NCBI GenBank assembly: GCA_002331565.1
Contig: DCZC01000112.1
Coordinates: forward strand, 2,974-26,352
DNA from: Gemmatimonas sp. UBA2094
GTDB taxonomy: Bacteria > Gemmatimonadota > Gemmatimonadetes > Gemmatimonadales > Gemmatimonadaceae
Length of the DNA: 23,379 nucleotides
Direction: 5' to 3'
Part shown: piece by piece, positions 7,790 to 16,167 of the stretch
Position numbering within the stretch: position 1 is the stretch's first letter
How the letters are laid out: each line of letters starts with the position of its first letter
Program-made: the position numbers and the translations under genes
Notes under the pieces: generated by a model
Database searches by the model: none
What the model saw: only the letters and a program-made list of their open reading frames with translations
What the model was told of the DNA's origin: nothing

Positions 7790-7798
7790 GGGGCTCAT

Positions 7799-7924
7799 AG
7801 GTGTGAGGCGGACTGCGGGTCGGCATTGGAAAGATACGACGGACCGGATTCCGGTGACACTTGCCCGGCGACGACAATAGAGGTCGCCGCGGGCCCCTTG
7901 CCAGCCCCTCTCCTGCACGGCACC
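7799..7924. promoter_or_regulatory. Divergent control region between hslV and the dehydratase gene
   Basis: Both promoters must lie in these 126 bases if the two genes are the first of their transcripts. I could not assign confident -35/-10 pairs. A 13-base inverted repeat ACCGGA-T-TCCGGT lies at 7843-7855, roughly central, and is a reasonable operator candidate. No CIRCE-type heat-shock repeat is visible, although hslVU is heat-inducible in many bacteria. Confidence 0.4.
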
Positions 7925-8917
7925 ATGAGAGTCATGCCCCTACCCGTCAGCTACGACGATATCCTCGCGGCGCGCGACCGGCTGCGCCCGTTCTTCGAAA
8001 CGTCTCCCGTTCGTCACTACCCACTGCTCGACGGGTTAGTCGGCCACGGCATCCGGGTGCTGGTGAAGCACGAGAATCATCTGCCGACCGGCAGTTTCAA
8101 AGTACGCAACGGTACCGCGTCGATCACGGCGCTGACTTCCGAGCAGGCGGAACGCGGGGTGATCGCCGCCACCACGGGCAATCATGGTCTCGGGCTCGCC
8201 TGGGCTGGAGCCGCGCGAGGCGTGAGCGTCACCATCTGCGTCCCCAAGGGGAACAATCCCGAGAAGAACGCAGGTATCCGTTCGTTCGGCGCCACGCTCA
8301 TCGAGGTGGGTGACCGCTACGATGAAACCGTGGTGGCGTGCCGCGCTATCGCCGAGCAGGAGCATCGCACCATCGTGCACTCCACCAATCACCGTCCGGT
8401 GATCGCCGGTGCCGGCACGATGATGGCGGAGTTTCTCGAGCAGGCTCCCGAACTGGACGCCGTTGTGATCGCACTCGGCGGTGGCTCGCAGGCGGTGGGC
8501 GCGATGGCCGTGACCAGCGCGGTGAAACCCGAGGTGCAGCTCTTCGCCGTGCAGAGCGAGGGGGCCACGGCGCAGCACGACGGATGGCAAGACGGCCACA
8601 TGCGTGCGAACGAGCCGGTGCACACCTTTGCCGAAGGCATCGCCACCGGCAGCAGCTACGAACTCACGTTCGATGCGCTGCGCGCGGGCCTCACTGACTT
8701 CGTACTCGCGAGCGACCGGCGCATCGCGCAAGGCGTCCGCGACCTGTGGACCATCACGCACAATCTTGCGGAGGGGTCGGGCGCTGCGGGTCTCGCCGGA
8801 CTCCGGTTGCTCGCGCCACGTTTGGCGGGCAAGACGGTCGGGATCGTGCTCTGCGGCGGTAATCTCGATGCCGCGCGTGCGGCGGAAATTCTCGGAGGAC
8901 GGACCCCGGAGGCGTAG
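7925..8917 (+). CDS. PLP-dependent dehydratase, threonine/serine dehydratase-like (fold type II)
   Basis: The 330-residue protein has the fold type II PLP enzyme layout. The cofactor lysine should be Lys59 in [10 protein letters not shown] (54-63), followed by [14 protein letters not shown] (82-95) that corresponds to the substrate loop, the phosphate-cradling glycine loop ALGGGSQ (183-189), and VLCGGNLD (308-315) near the cofactor ring nitrogen. There is no C-terminal ACT domain, so it resembles catabolic threonine/serine dehydratases (TdcB type) more than biosynthetic IlvA. Exact substrate cannot be read from sequence; threonine, serine or a hydroxyamino acid derivative are possible. ATG at 7925 and ATG at 7934 are both in frame; GAGAG lies just before the second. 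It is the only plus-strand gene in the window. Confidence 0.9.
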   Translation: MRVMPLPVSYDDILAARDRLRPFFETSPVRHYPLLDGLVGHGIRVLVKHENHLPTGSFKVRNGTASITALTSEQAERGVIAATTGNHGLGLAWAGAARGVSVTICVPKGNNPEKNAGIRSFGATLIEVGDRYDETVVACRAIAEQEHRTIVHSTNHRPVIAGAGTMMAEFLEQAPELDAVVIALGGGSQAVGAMAVTSAVKPEVQLFAVQSEGATAQHDGWQDGHMRANEPVHTFAEGIATGSSYELTFDALRAGLTDFVLASDRRIAQGVRDLWTITHNLAEGSGAAGLAGLRLLAPRLAGKTVGIVLCGGNLDAARAAEILGGRTPEA

Positions 8918-8926
8918 GCACGCCTC
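8909..8926. terminator. Hairpin at the convergent gene ends, possible bidirectional terminator
   Basis: GAGGCG and CGCCTC form a 6-bp stem with a 6-base loop containing the stop codon of the dehydratase. The perfect palindrome GACGGCCGTC (8931-8940) follows at the xerC stop. The two genes end 22 bases apart, so a shared terminator is expected here. There is no T tract on either side, so the assignment is tentative. Confidence 0.3.
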
Positions 8927-8939
8927 GTCCGACGGCCGT

Positions 8940-9920
8940 CTACGCCCGCGGATGCGCCTGACGGTACACCTTCTTGAGGCGATCCACGCTCGTGTGGGTG
9001 TAGATCTGGGTCGTGCTGATGCTCGCGTGTCCCAACAGTTCCTGCACCGCGCGCAGGTCGGCGCCGGCATCGACGAGATGGGTAGCGAAGGTGTGTCGCA
9101 GCGAGTGCGTCGTGAGATCGGCCCCCTCACCCACGGCGTCGAGCAGGTTCACCATGGCGTGCTGCACCGCTCGGGCACTGATGCGCGAGCCGCGATCACT
9201 GAGGAACATGGCGCCGCGCGCGAGCCGGCCGGCCTTGGTGCCACCGAGCTGCTGCAGCTGGGCGTCACGCTTCACGAGATAATTGCGCAGCGCCAGCTGG
9301 GCGTGATCGCCGAGCGGCACGATACGCTCCTTGCGTCCCTTGCCGCGCACCTTCACCTGCTGCGACACGAGATCGAGATCCTGCAGATCGATGCCGCGCA
9401 GCTCGCTGAGGCGCAGGCCACTCGAGTAGAACAACTCGAGCATCGCCAGGTTGCGTACGTCGGTGAAGTCCAGACTCTGCGCGCGCGTAGCCGCGTGCTG
9501 CAACAGGGTCTCCGCCTGCTGCCGATCGAGATACGCCGGCAGCGTGCGCGGCAACCGTGGCGAGCCCACGGCGCGCGCGGGATTCACCTCCACGCGTTCA
9601 TCGCGGTGCATCCAGCGATAGAAGCTGCGCACGGCGCTGAGCTGCCGGGCGACGCTGCGCTTGGCGAGGCCGCGTCGGGTGAGGTGCGCCATGTAGCCAC
9701 GGATGCTGGTACGCGACAGCTCGTTCCAGTCCCACCCCTGCTCGCCATGGGTTTGCGCCAGCCACGTAGAGAATTCGCGCAGATCGCGCGAGTAGGCCGA
9801 CAGCGTGTTGGGCGAGAGGTCGCGCTCCTTTTCGAGATGCACGAGAAACTCGCCGATCTCGGTAGGGAGCGGCGTCTCCGGCGAAGGTTCCGCCCCTTGC
9901 TCGCCCTGCCCGATGCTCAC
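8940..9920 (-). CDS. xerC: Tyrosine recombinase, XerC/XerD type
   Basis: Xer recombinases resolve chromosome dimers at dif near the replication terminus. The 326-residue protein has an N-terminal SAM-like core-binding domain (about 20-107) and a catalytic domain with the full set of active-site residues: Arg170 in SSGLRLSEL, Lys194 in RGKGRKER, His272 and Arg275 in [10 protein letters not shown], His298 in [15 protein letters not shown], and the nucleophile Tyr307. The start is GTG at 9920, which overlaps the trmFO stop as GTGA and has GGCGGAGA upstream; the longer frame to 9959 lies inside trmFO. An intact chromosomal partner next to trmFO argues for XerC/D rather than a phage integrase. XerC versus XerD cannot be settled from one sequence. 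Confidence 0.92.
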   Translation of the reverse strand: MSIGQGEQGAEPSPETPLPTEIGEFLVHLEKERDLSPNTLSAYSRDLREFSTWLAQTHGEQGWDWNELSRTSIRGYMAHLTRRGLAKRSVARQLSAVRSFYRWMHRDERVEVNPARAVGSPRLPRTLPAYLDRQQAETLLQHAATRAQSLDFTDVRNLAMLELFYSSGLRLSELRGIDLQDLDLVSQQVKVRGKGRKERIVPLGDHAQLALRNYLVKRDAQLQQLGGTKAGRLARGAMFLSDRGSRISARAVQHAMVNLLDAVGEGADLTTHSLRHTFATHLVDAGADLRAVQELLGHASISTTQIYTHTSVDRLKKVYRQAHPRA

Positions 9921-11275
9921 GCGAGCGTCTCCGCCGCGAGCGCATGTTCGTCGCGCCACGCGGTCATATGCGCGAGCCCACGCTCGGCGAACAGCTCGCG
10001 CTTCTTCGTCTTGTCCTTGAGCACCTTGGCCGGCACGCCTTCGAGATCATCGAGCAGGCCGAAGTTGGCGTTCATGGGCTGGAAATGCTTCGGGTCGGCT
10101 TCGCGCAGATAGCGATAGAGCGCCCCCATCATGGTGGTGGGCGGCGGCACAACGGGCTCTTCGCCGCGCAACAGTCGCGACAGGTTGATGCCCGCGAGCA
10201 GTCCAGTGGCGCTGCTCTCCGTGTAGCCTTCCACACCGGTGATCTGTCCCGCGAACAGCGTGGTGGCCGCGTCACGCAACGACAGATGCGGTGAGAGTGC
10301 CGCCGGCGCGTTCACGTACGAGTTGCGATGGATGCTGCCGAAGCGCAGGAACTCCGCGTCGGCGAGTCCGGGGATCATTCTGAATACGCGTGCCTGCTCG
10401 GGGATGCGCAGGCGCGTCTGGAAGCCCACGAGGTTCCACATGCGTCCCGCACGATCTTCCATGCGCAGCTGCGCCACCGCCCACGGCTTGGTGTCGTTGC
10501 GCGGGTCACGCAGCCCGATGGGCTTCATGGGGCCGAAGCGCAGCGACTCGCGCCCGCGACGCGCCATCTCCTCGACGGGCATGCACCCCTCGAAGTACGG
10601 CACCGCGTCGAACTCGTGGGCGGTGAATTGATCGGCCGTGGTGAGCGCGTCGATGAAGGCTTCGTACTCGTCTCGCGTGAACGGACAGTTGAGGTAGGCG
10701 CCTTCCTCGCTCGCGCCTTCCATCGTTTCCTTGCCCCAGCGCGACTGCCGGAAAGCGATATCCTGATCGATCGACTCGAAGCTCACCACCGGGGCGATCG
10801 CATCGTAGAACGCGAGCGACTCCACGCCCAGCCGCGTACGGATGCGCTCCGCGAATGCGTCGCTGGTGAGCGGTCCGGTGGCAACAATGCCCACCTCCGG
10901 GAGCTCGGTCACCTCTTCGCGCGAGACCGTGATGCGTGGATGCGCATGGATGCGATCGTGCACCCCCTGCGAAAAGATCTCGCGATCGACCGTGAGCGCA
11001 CTCCCACCGGGCACGCGCGCCTCGTCGGCGCAGGCGAGGATGAGCGACCCGAGCGTGCGCATTTCGGCCTTGAGCAGACCGTGGGCATTGGACGGCTCGG
11101 TGCTCTTGAACGTGTTCGAGCAGACGAGCTCACCGAGCTTCGCCGTGCGGTGCGCCGCCGTACCGCGCACCGGTCGCATTTCGTGGATGACCACTTCGTG
11201 GCCACGCTCGGCCAGCTGCCATGCAGCCTCGCTTCCGGCGAGACCGCCACCCACCACATGCACGGGTTTGCTCAT
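9917..11275 (-). CDS. trmFO: TrmFO, folate- and FAD-dependent tRNA (uracil-54) C5-methyltransferase
   Basis: TrmFO makes ribothymidine at position 54 of the tRNA T loop, using methylene-tetrahydrofolate and FADH2. The 452 residues start with an FAD dinucleotide fold, VVGGGLAGSEAA (7-18). The LGELVCSNTFKS block (48-58) contains Cys52, and YFEGCMPVEEMA (227-238) contains Cys231; these two positions match the cysteines implicated in catalysis in characterised TrmFO proteins. GPMKPIGLRDPR and GYTESSATGLLAG are further family blocks. The ATG at 11275 comes after the terminator that closes the topA operon, so trmFO should have its own promoter or be read through. Its folate chemistry parallels gcvT elsewhere in the window, but I see no regulatory link. 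Confidence 0.96.
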   Translation of the reverse strand: MSKPVHVVGGGLAGSEAAWQLAERGHEVVIHEMRPVRGTAAHRTAKLGELVCSNTFKSTEPSNAHGLLKAEMRTLGSLILACADEARVPGGSALTVDREIFSQGVHDRIHAHPRITVSREEVTELPEVGIVATGPLTSDAFAERIRTRLGVESLAFYDAIAPVVSFESIDQDIAFRQSRWGKETMEGASEEGAYLNCPFTRDEYEAFIDALTTADQFTAHEFDAVPYFEGCMPVEEMARRGRESLRFGPMKPIGLRDPRNDTKPWAVAQLRMEDRAGRMWNLVGFQTRLRIPEQARVFRMIPGLADAEFLRFGSIHRNSYVNAPAALSPHLSLRDAATTLFAGQITGVEGYTESSATGLLAGINLSRLLRGEEPVVPPPTTMMGALYRYLREADPKHFQPMNANFGLLDDLEGVPAKVLKDKTKKRELFAERGLAHMTAWRDEHALAAETLA

Positions 11276-11280
11276 ACCGA

Positions 11281-11319
11281 AAAGATAGTCCCCCTCGCTC
11301 CGGGTGGAACGAGAGGGAC
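11281..11319 (-). terminator. Strong intrinsic terminator after topA
   Basis: On the minus strand GTCCCTCTCGTTCC pairs over all 14 positions (two are G-U) with GGAGCGAGGGGGAC around the loop ACCC, arms at 11306-11319 and 11288-11301. It is followed by TATCTTTT. It begins nine bases beyond the topA stop and ends just before the trmFO start, so it should terminate the aroC-aroK-smg-topA transcript and also lies in the trmFO leader. Confidence 0.8.
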
Positions 11320-11327
11320 CGCGTTAT

Positions 11328-13865
11328 TCAGGCAACGTCGGCCATTTCGGCGGCGTCGTCGGGCGCGGCGACGTCCCACTCGTTGGTGCACTTGAGACAC
11401 TTCCGGAAATGGCCGCGTGTCTTGTTGGCCTTCGCTTCGGCCCCCACGTACCCGCAGTCGGGGCAAACGTCGGCGACGGGCTTGTCCCACACGACGAAAT
11501 CGCAATTGGGGTAGCTCTCGCAGCCGTAGAACGCCTTGCCGCGCTTCTTGCTGCGCCGTTCGGTAATTTCCCCGCCGTCCTTCGGACACTTTACCCCGGT
11601 GGGCATGCTGCGCGTACCGCGGCATTTGGGGAACTTGCTGCAGCCGAGGAAGTCACCCGAACGGCCCTGTCTCACCACCATGGGCTCACCGCACTCCTGA
11701 CACATGTACTTGGTCAGTTCGGCGGGTTTCTTCTCGCCCTTGATGGGGCGCGTGTACTTGCAGACTTTGGGGTGGTTCTCGCACGCGACGAACGGGCCGA
11801 AGAAGCCACCCTTGGCCACGAGCTTGCCGCCACAGTCGGGGCATTTCTCGCTGGCCAGCGCCGAGAGATCGTACGCCTCGCCGATGAGCGCGGGCAGATC
11901 GTCATCGTGCAGGTTCTTCTTGATCTTCGACCATTCCTCGTCGAGGACCTCCACCCACCCGGTTTCGCCGTCGGCGATCTTGTCGAGCTCGAGCTCCATC
12001 TTGGCGGTGAAATGCACGTCGAAGAGATCCGGGAACTTCTTCACCATGACCTTCTCCACCGTTTCGCCGAGCGGCGTGGGGAAGAAGCGACGCTGCTCGA
12101 GCAGCACGTAACGGCGCTCGGCGAGCACCGAGATGATGCTGGCATAGGTGGACGGACGGCCGATGCCGAGACGTTCGAGCTCCTTCACGAGTGACGCTTC
12201 GGAGAAGCGCGGCGGCGGCTCGGTGAAGTGCTGCGTGGGGGTGATGGCTTTCACCGGCACCCGCTCACCCTGCTCGAGGAACGGCAGCGCCTGCTCGTCT
12301 TCGAGCGCCTTCGCCTCGCCCTCTTCACGGGCCTCGCGGTACAGTGCGAGGAAGCCCTGGAACTTCACCACAGAGCCGGTGGCGCGGAACAGATACGACC
12401 GCCCCCGCGTGGGGATGTCGAAGTCCACGGTGGTGGTATCGAATACGGCCGGGGCCATCTGCGACGCCATGAAGCGCTGCCAGATGAGCTGATACAGCTT
12501 GAACTGATCGGCCGTGAGGTACTTCTGGATGGCTTCGGGGCGACGCGACGGATCGGTGGGGCGCACACCCTCGTGCGCGTCCTGCGCGTTGGCTTTGCCG
12601 CTGGGATAGAGCTGCGGCTGCGCCGCGAGGAACTCGGCGCCGAACTGCGCCCGCAGTGACTCCCGCGCGGCATTGGCCGCGTCTTCGGAGACACGCGTGG
12701 AGTCGGTACGCATGTAGGTGATGAGACCGGTTGCGCCGTCCACCCCCACATCGATGCCTTCGTAGAGATCCTGCGCGAGCCGCATGGTGCGCTTGCTGCC
12801 GAAGCCGAGCTTCTTGGCGGCCTCCTGCTGCAGCGTACTGGTGGTGAAGGGCGCCGCCGGATTCTTGCGACGCTCGCGCCGCTTCACCTCGGTGACTTCG
12901 AACTCCTTGCGACCCTTGAGATCGGCCAGAATGCGCTCGGCCTCACTCCCGGTGGGGATCTCGGGCTTCTTGCCGTCCACCTGATGCAGTTTGGCGGCGA
13001 ACGGCTGCTGCCCCTTTTGCAGGTCGGCGGAGATGCTCCAGTACTCGACGGGCGTGAACGCACGGATTTCGCGCTCCCGCTCGACGATGAGACGCAGGGC
13101 GACGGTTTGTACGCGACCGGCGCTGAGCCCCTTCTTCACGGTCTTCCAGAGCACCGGGCTGGCCTTGTAGCCCACGAGTCGATCGAGCACGCGACGTGCC
13201 TGCTGCGCTTCGACCTTCTTGTTGTCGATGTCCATGGGCTTGGCCATGGACTTGTGCACCGCATCCTTGGTGATCTCGTGAAACATCACGCGACGAATCG
13301 GCGCCGTGACGGCCGTCCGGGGCGGCCGCGTGAAGTACTGCTCCACGTGCCAGCCGATCGCCTCGCCTTCGCGATCGGGGTCGGTGGCGATGAAGATCTC
13401 GCGCGCGCCCTTGGCGATCTTCTTGAGGTCGGTGAGGATGTCCTCCTTCCCCTCGATCGTCACGTACTCGGGCTCGAATCCCTTGTCGATGTCAATGCCC
13501 AGCTTCTTGGCGGGCAGGTCGCGTACGTGGCCAACCGTCGCGCGTACGGTGTAGCCGCGCCCGAGATACTTGCCGATGGTCTTGGCCTTGGCAGGCGACT
13601 CGACGATGACGAGGGACGTGCCGCCCGCCGGCGCGGGCTCCAGCTCCTCCTCGAGCGCCGGTGCCGCACGGCGCCGACTGGCCGTCTTTCTGGCCGCGCT
13701 CTTGGTGGCGGCCTTTTTCGCCGCCACCTTGCGTGCCGGCGCTTCGACACCGGCCGATTTGCGGGCGGCCGCCTTTTTGACGGGTGTCTTCTTGCCGGCT
13801 GTCTTGCTCGCGGATTTTGCCGCAGCCTTGGCAGCCGTTTTGGGTGCAGCCTTCTTGATTGGCAT
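11328..13865 (-). CDS. topA: DNA topoisomerase I (type IA) with Lys/Ala-rich N-terminal tail
   Basis: TopA relaxes negative supercoils by single-strand passage. The protein has 845 residues. The TOPRIM domain begins at about 83 with SLVIVESPAKAKTIGKYLG; Glu89 and the acidic set DPDRE (162-166) bind metal. The catalytic tyrosine is Tyr384 in LITYMRTDSTR. At the C-terminus four zinc-ribbon modules follow at about 675-702, 722-748, 760-788 and 801-826, the third with Asp instead of the second Cys (CPKD). Residues 1-70 are an unusual stretch made almost wholly of Lys, Ala, Arg, Thr and Ser with repeated AAKKA-like units, resembling histone H1-type tails, and then an acidic linker LEEELEP. Usually TopA starts at the TOPRIM domain. 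The ATG at 13865 is four bases after the smg stop, so smg and topA form an operon. Confidence 0.97.
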   Translation of the reverse strand: MPIKKAAPKTAAKAAAKSASKTAGKKTPVKKAAARKSAGVEAPARKVAAKKAATKSAARKTASRRRAAPALEEELEPAPAGGTSLVIVESPAKAKTIGKYLGRGYTVRATVGHVRDLPAKKLGIDIDKGFEPEYVTIEGKEDILTDLKKIAKGAREIFIATDPDREGEAIGWHVEQYFTRPPRTAVTAPIRRVMFHEITKDAVHKSMAKPMDIDNKKVEAQQARRVLDRLVGYKASPVLWKTVKKGLSAGRVQTVALRLIVEREREIRAFTPVEYWSISADLQKGQQPFAAKLHQVDGKKPEIPTGSEAERILADLKGRKEFEVTEVKRRERRKNPAAPFTTSTLQQEAAKKLGFGSKRTMRLAQDLYEGIDVGVDGATGLITYMRTDSTRVSEDAANAARESLRAQFGAEFLAAQPQLYPSGKANAQDAHEGVRPTDPSRRPEAIQKYLTADQFKLYQLIWQRFMASQMAPAVFDTTTVDFDIPTRGRSYLFRATGSVVKFQGFLALYREAREEGEAKALEDEQALPFLEQGERVPVKAITPTQHFTEPPPRFSEASLVKELERLGIGRPSTYASIISVLAERRYVLLEQRRFFPTPLGETVEKVMVKKFPDLFDVHFTAKMELELDKIADGETGWVEVLDEEWSKIKKNLHDDDLPALIGEAYDLSALASEKCPDCGGKLVAKGGFFGPFVACENHPKVCKYTRPIKGEKKPAELTKYMCQECGEPMVVRQGRSGDFLGCSKFPKCRGTRSMPTGVKCPKDGGEITERRSKKRGKAFYGCESYPNCDFVVWDKPVADVCPDCGYVGAEAKANKTRGHFRKCLKCTNEWDVAAPDDAAEMADVA

Positions 13866-13869
13866 CAGT

Positions 13870-14310
13870 TCAGTGTATCAGGGGGTGCTCACTACCCATG
13901 GCGCCATCATCCAGCCCGGCGTCGTCCGCGAGGGCGCGGATGTCTGCCAGAGAGATGCGGCCGTCGACATGGACCAGCGCGCGCTCCACCAGGTGTTCGA
14001 AATCGTTGAGATTGACGACGCCCGACGAGTAGAGCGTGACCAGATAGCCCCAGGCATCGGCCGCGAACCGGCCACGCTCGTGTGGCCCTTGCACGCGCAG
14101 CGAGGGTTCCCGATCCGGATCGGTATCGGCGGCCCGCTCCGCGACTGTGGGCGACGATAGAGTATCGCTGTACAGGAGCGAAAGGATCTCACCGATCTGA
14201 CGCCGATCGTATCCTTTCGACGAGAGATACGCTTCCACTTCCACGACGTCCGTGTCAGCGGCAAACCGTTCCCGCAATTCATCCAAAACCGGCGCCCAGC
14301 GATCGTCCAT
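13870..14310 (-). CDS. smg: Smg/DUF494 family protein
   Basis: The 146-residue protein resembles the Smg (DUF494) family, a small cytoplasmic protein of unknown biochemical role. Visible features are the N-terminal VLDELRERF followed by VEAYLSSKGYDRRQIGEILSLL (split here as a helix and a UBA-like helical pair), and a C-terminal half with a helical stretch GYLVTLYSSGVVNLNDFEHLVERAL. The middle part, residues about 55-80, is charged and probably flexible. In enterobacteria smg lies in the dprA-smg-topA-related region, so its position directly upstream of topA supports the call. It starts at the ATG at 14310, three bases after the aroK stop, with AGGAA immediately before. No enzyme motif is seen. 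Confidence 0.82.
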   Translation of the reverse strand: MDDRWAPVLDELRERFAADTDVVEVEAYLSSKGYDRRQIGEILSLLYSDTLSSPTVAERAADTDPDREPSLRVQGPHERGRFAADAWGYLVTLYSSGVVNLNDFEHLVERALVHVDGRISLADIRALADDAGLDDGAMGSEHPLIH

Positions 14311-14313
14311 TTC

Positions 14314-14856
14314 CTAACCTACTTCCGGCGTCCTCTGGTGGGCAAGCTGCGCAACGGAATATGTAACCTGTTGTGATGTAAGACTTTCCACATCAAGCAC
14401 CATGTCGGCGCTATTATTATATAGAGCGCGACGGGCCACCCACAGCTCCTCCATCTTCGCCTTGGGATCGGCTTCCTGCAACAAGGGACGGAGATTGCGG
14501 GAGCGGGAGATCCGGCGCAGCGCTTCGGCGGGGGAGACACGGAGGTGAACGATCCGCCCGGGCGGTCTCAGCAGATCGACCACCCCGGGGTTGGTGATCC
14601 ACCCCCCGCCGGGCGCCAGTATCATGGGGGGCGCCGCGGCGAGCTCCTGCGTGAGGGCAACTTCGAGCGTGCGGAACGCCGGCTCCCCGTGCAGCGCGAA
14701 ATAGCGCGCCACGGTGCACCCCACCCGCCGTTCGATTTCCGCGTCGAAATCGAGGAACGGGCGACCCAGACGGCGCGCAACCGCCCGTCCCACGGTGGAC
14801 TTCCCCGCTCCCGGCAGGCCGACAAGGATGAGATGGCCGTCGGTCTGCCGCGGCAT
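14314..14856 (-). CDS. aroK: Shikimate kinase
   Basis: AroK phosphorylates shikimate at the 3-hydroxyl, the fifth step of the shikimate pathway. From the ATG at 14856 it has 180 residues. It shows Walker A GLPGAGKST (13-21), the substrate-binding acidic pair in FLDFDAEIE (34-42), FRTLE (61-65) with the shikimate-contacting Arg, the APGGGW glycine motif (81-86), and the lid arginine in NLRPLL (121-126). A GTG at 14874 would add six residues; neither start has a good Shine-Dalgarno site, and the ATG gives the usual distance to the P-loop. It follows aroC by 47 bases and precedes smg by three, so all are probably one transcript. Confidence 0.94.
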   Translation of the reverse strand: MPRQTDGHLILVGLPGAGKSTVGRAVARRLGRPFLDFDAEIERRVGCTVARYFALHGEPAFRTLEVALTQELAAAPPMILAPGGGWITNPGVVDLLRPPGRIVHLRVSPAEALRRISRSRNLRPLLQEADPKAKMEELWVARRALYNNSADMVLDVESLTSQQVTYSVAQLAHQRTPEVG

Positions 14857-14903
14857 GGTCACCGGAATGGTCACGGGGGGGCGTGCTGAGCCGACCGTGG
14901 CGA

Positions 14904-16100
14904 CTAGCGCTCGACGCGCTCGTCGAGACGGGCGAGATACGCGTCGAGGTTGCGCTGCGTCTCCCGCAGGGAATCTCCGCCGAATTTTTCGAGCAGCGCT
15001 CCCGCGAGCACGAAGGCGGCCATGGCTTCGGCGATCACCCCCATGGCCGGCACGGCGGTCACATCACTCCGCTCGGCCACGGCTTGCGCCCCCTGCCCGG
15101 TCGCGACATCCACGGTCCCGAGGGGACGCATGAGCGTCGAGATGGGCTTCATGGCCACACGGATGACGAGGTCCTCACCGGTGGTCATCCCGCCCTCCGT
15201 CCCGCCGGCGCGATTGGTTTTGCGGCGCACATGCCCTGCCCGCGTGCGGCCGGGTGCCGCCTCGATCTCGTCATGCACGTCAGCGCCACGGCGGCGCGCG
15301 GTTTCGAAGCCGAGGCCGATCTCGACACCCTTCACGGCCGGGATGGAAAGCATCGCCTGCCCCAGCTTGCCATCAAGCCGGGTCTCCCACGACACGTGGG
15401 ATCCGAGCCCCACGGGAAGGCCGGACACGACCACTTCGCAAATGCCGCCGAGCGTGTTGCCCTCCTTTTTGGCCGCATCGATGCGCTCGATCATGCGCGC
15501 CTCCGCCTCCGGGTCGAGCGTGCGCAACGGCGACGCATCGGACGCTGCATTGAGGTCGTCGGGCAGCAGGTCGGGGCGCATCGCGTCGATGCCACCCAAA
15601 TGGACGAGGTGCGACCCGATGCGCACGCCCACTTCGCGCAGCAGCACCTTGCAGATGGCGCCTGCGGCGACACGCGCCGTGGTCTCGCGGGCCGACGCGC
15701 GTTCGAGGATGTCCCGTGCGTCGGCACGGTCGTACTTGAGCAGACCCGTGAGATCCGCGTGTCCGGGACGGACGCGGGTCACGTGGCGTTTGCGCAGTCC
15801 GTCGCCGTCGGCGTCGCGCGGCGCCGGGTCCATGATCTCCACCCAGTTCTTCCAGTCACTGTTGCGCACGAGCATGGCGACCGGGGAACCCAACGTTTCC
15901 CCGGCCCGTACCCCCGACAGGAATTCGATCCGATCGGTTTCGATCTGCATGCGGCGCCCGCGGCCATAGCCCTGCTGGCGACGCGCGAGTTCGCTGTCGA
16001 CGTCGACGGCCAGCAACGGCACGCCGGCGGGCATTCCTTCGAGGACGGAAACGAGGGCCGGTCCGTGTGATTCGCCGGCCGTGGAGAAGCGGAGAGGCAT
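14904..16100 (-). CDS. aroC: Chorismate synthase
   Basis: AroC converts 5-enolpyruvylshikimate-3-phosphate to chorismate with reduced FMN, the last shikimate-pathway step. From the ATG at 16100 it has 398 residues. The signatures are intact: STAGESHGPAL (6-16) with the conserved His12, the FMN-phosphate region GYGRGRRMQIE (44-54), RPGHADLTG (111-119) with the second conserved His, SARETTARVA (136-145), and RAGGTEGGMTTGE further on. The frame continues upstream to 16154 but homologues begin at MPLRFSTAGESHG. There is no clear Shine-Dalgarno site. Together with aroK it links aromatic biosynthesis to the pilus cluster. Confidence 0.97.
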   Translation of the reverse strand: MPLRFSTAGESHGPALVSVLEGMPAGVPLLAVDVDSELARRQQGYGRGRRMQIETDRIEFLSGVRAGETLGSPVAMLVRNSDWKNWVEIMDPAPRDADGDGLRKRHVTRVRPGHADLTGLLKYDRADARDILERASARETTARVAAGAICKVLLREVGVRIGSHLVHLGGIDAMRPDLLPDDLNAASDASPLRTLDPEAEARMIERIDAAKKEGNTLGGICEVVVSGLPVGLGSHVSWETRLDGKLGQAMLSIPAVKGVEIGLGFETARRRGADVHDEIEAAPGRTRAGHVRRKTNRAGGTEGGMTTGEDLVIRVAMKPISTLMRPLGTVDVATGQGAQAVAERSDVTAVPAMGVIAEAMAAFVLAGALLEKFGGDSLRETQRNLDAYLARLDERVER

Positions 16101-16117
16101 ACGGGCAACGTATCGGG

Positions 16118-16158
16118 CGGCGTGCCAATATGGAAAGGGCTTTCGTACTGCCACGCCG
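16118..16158 (-). other. Hairpin between the lipoprotein gene and aroC
   Basis: CGGCGTG (16118-16124) pairs with CACGCCG (16152-16158) over 7 bp, and the 27-base loop holds a small inner stem GAAAG/CTTTC (16133-16144). It lies in the 67-base spacer, after the lipoprotein stop. There is no T run, so it may be a weak terminator, a processing site or part of the aroC leader. Confidence 0.35.
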
Positions 16159-16167
16159 TACCATGGC

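Noticed and set aside
8036..9130. 364-codon minus-strand frame opposite the dehydratase
   Set aside because: It overlaps the end of xerC in a different frame and the dehydratase antisense; the PLP enzyme on the plus strand has intact active-site motifs.
8940..9920. Phage or integron integrase with an attachment site
   Set aside because: The gene overlaps trmFO as in a housekeeping operon, no tRNA or direct repeats flank it, and the protein has normal XerC/D length and motifs.
10328..11395. 355-codon plus-strand frame opposite trmFO
   Set aside because: TrmFO is unmistakable on the other strand and the plus-strand product resembles no protein.
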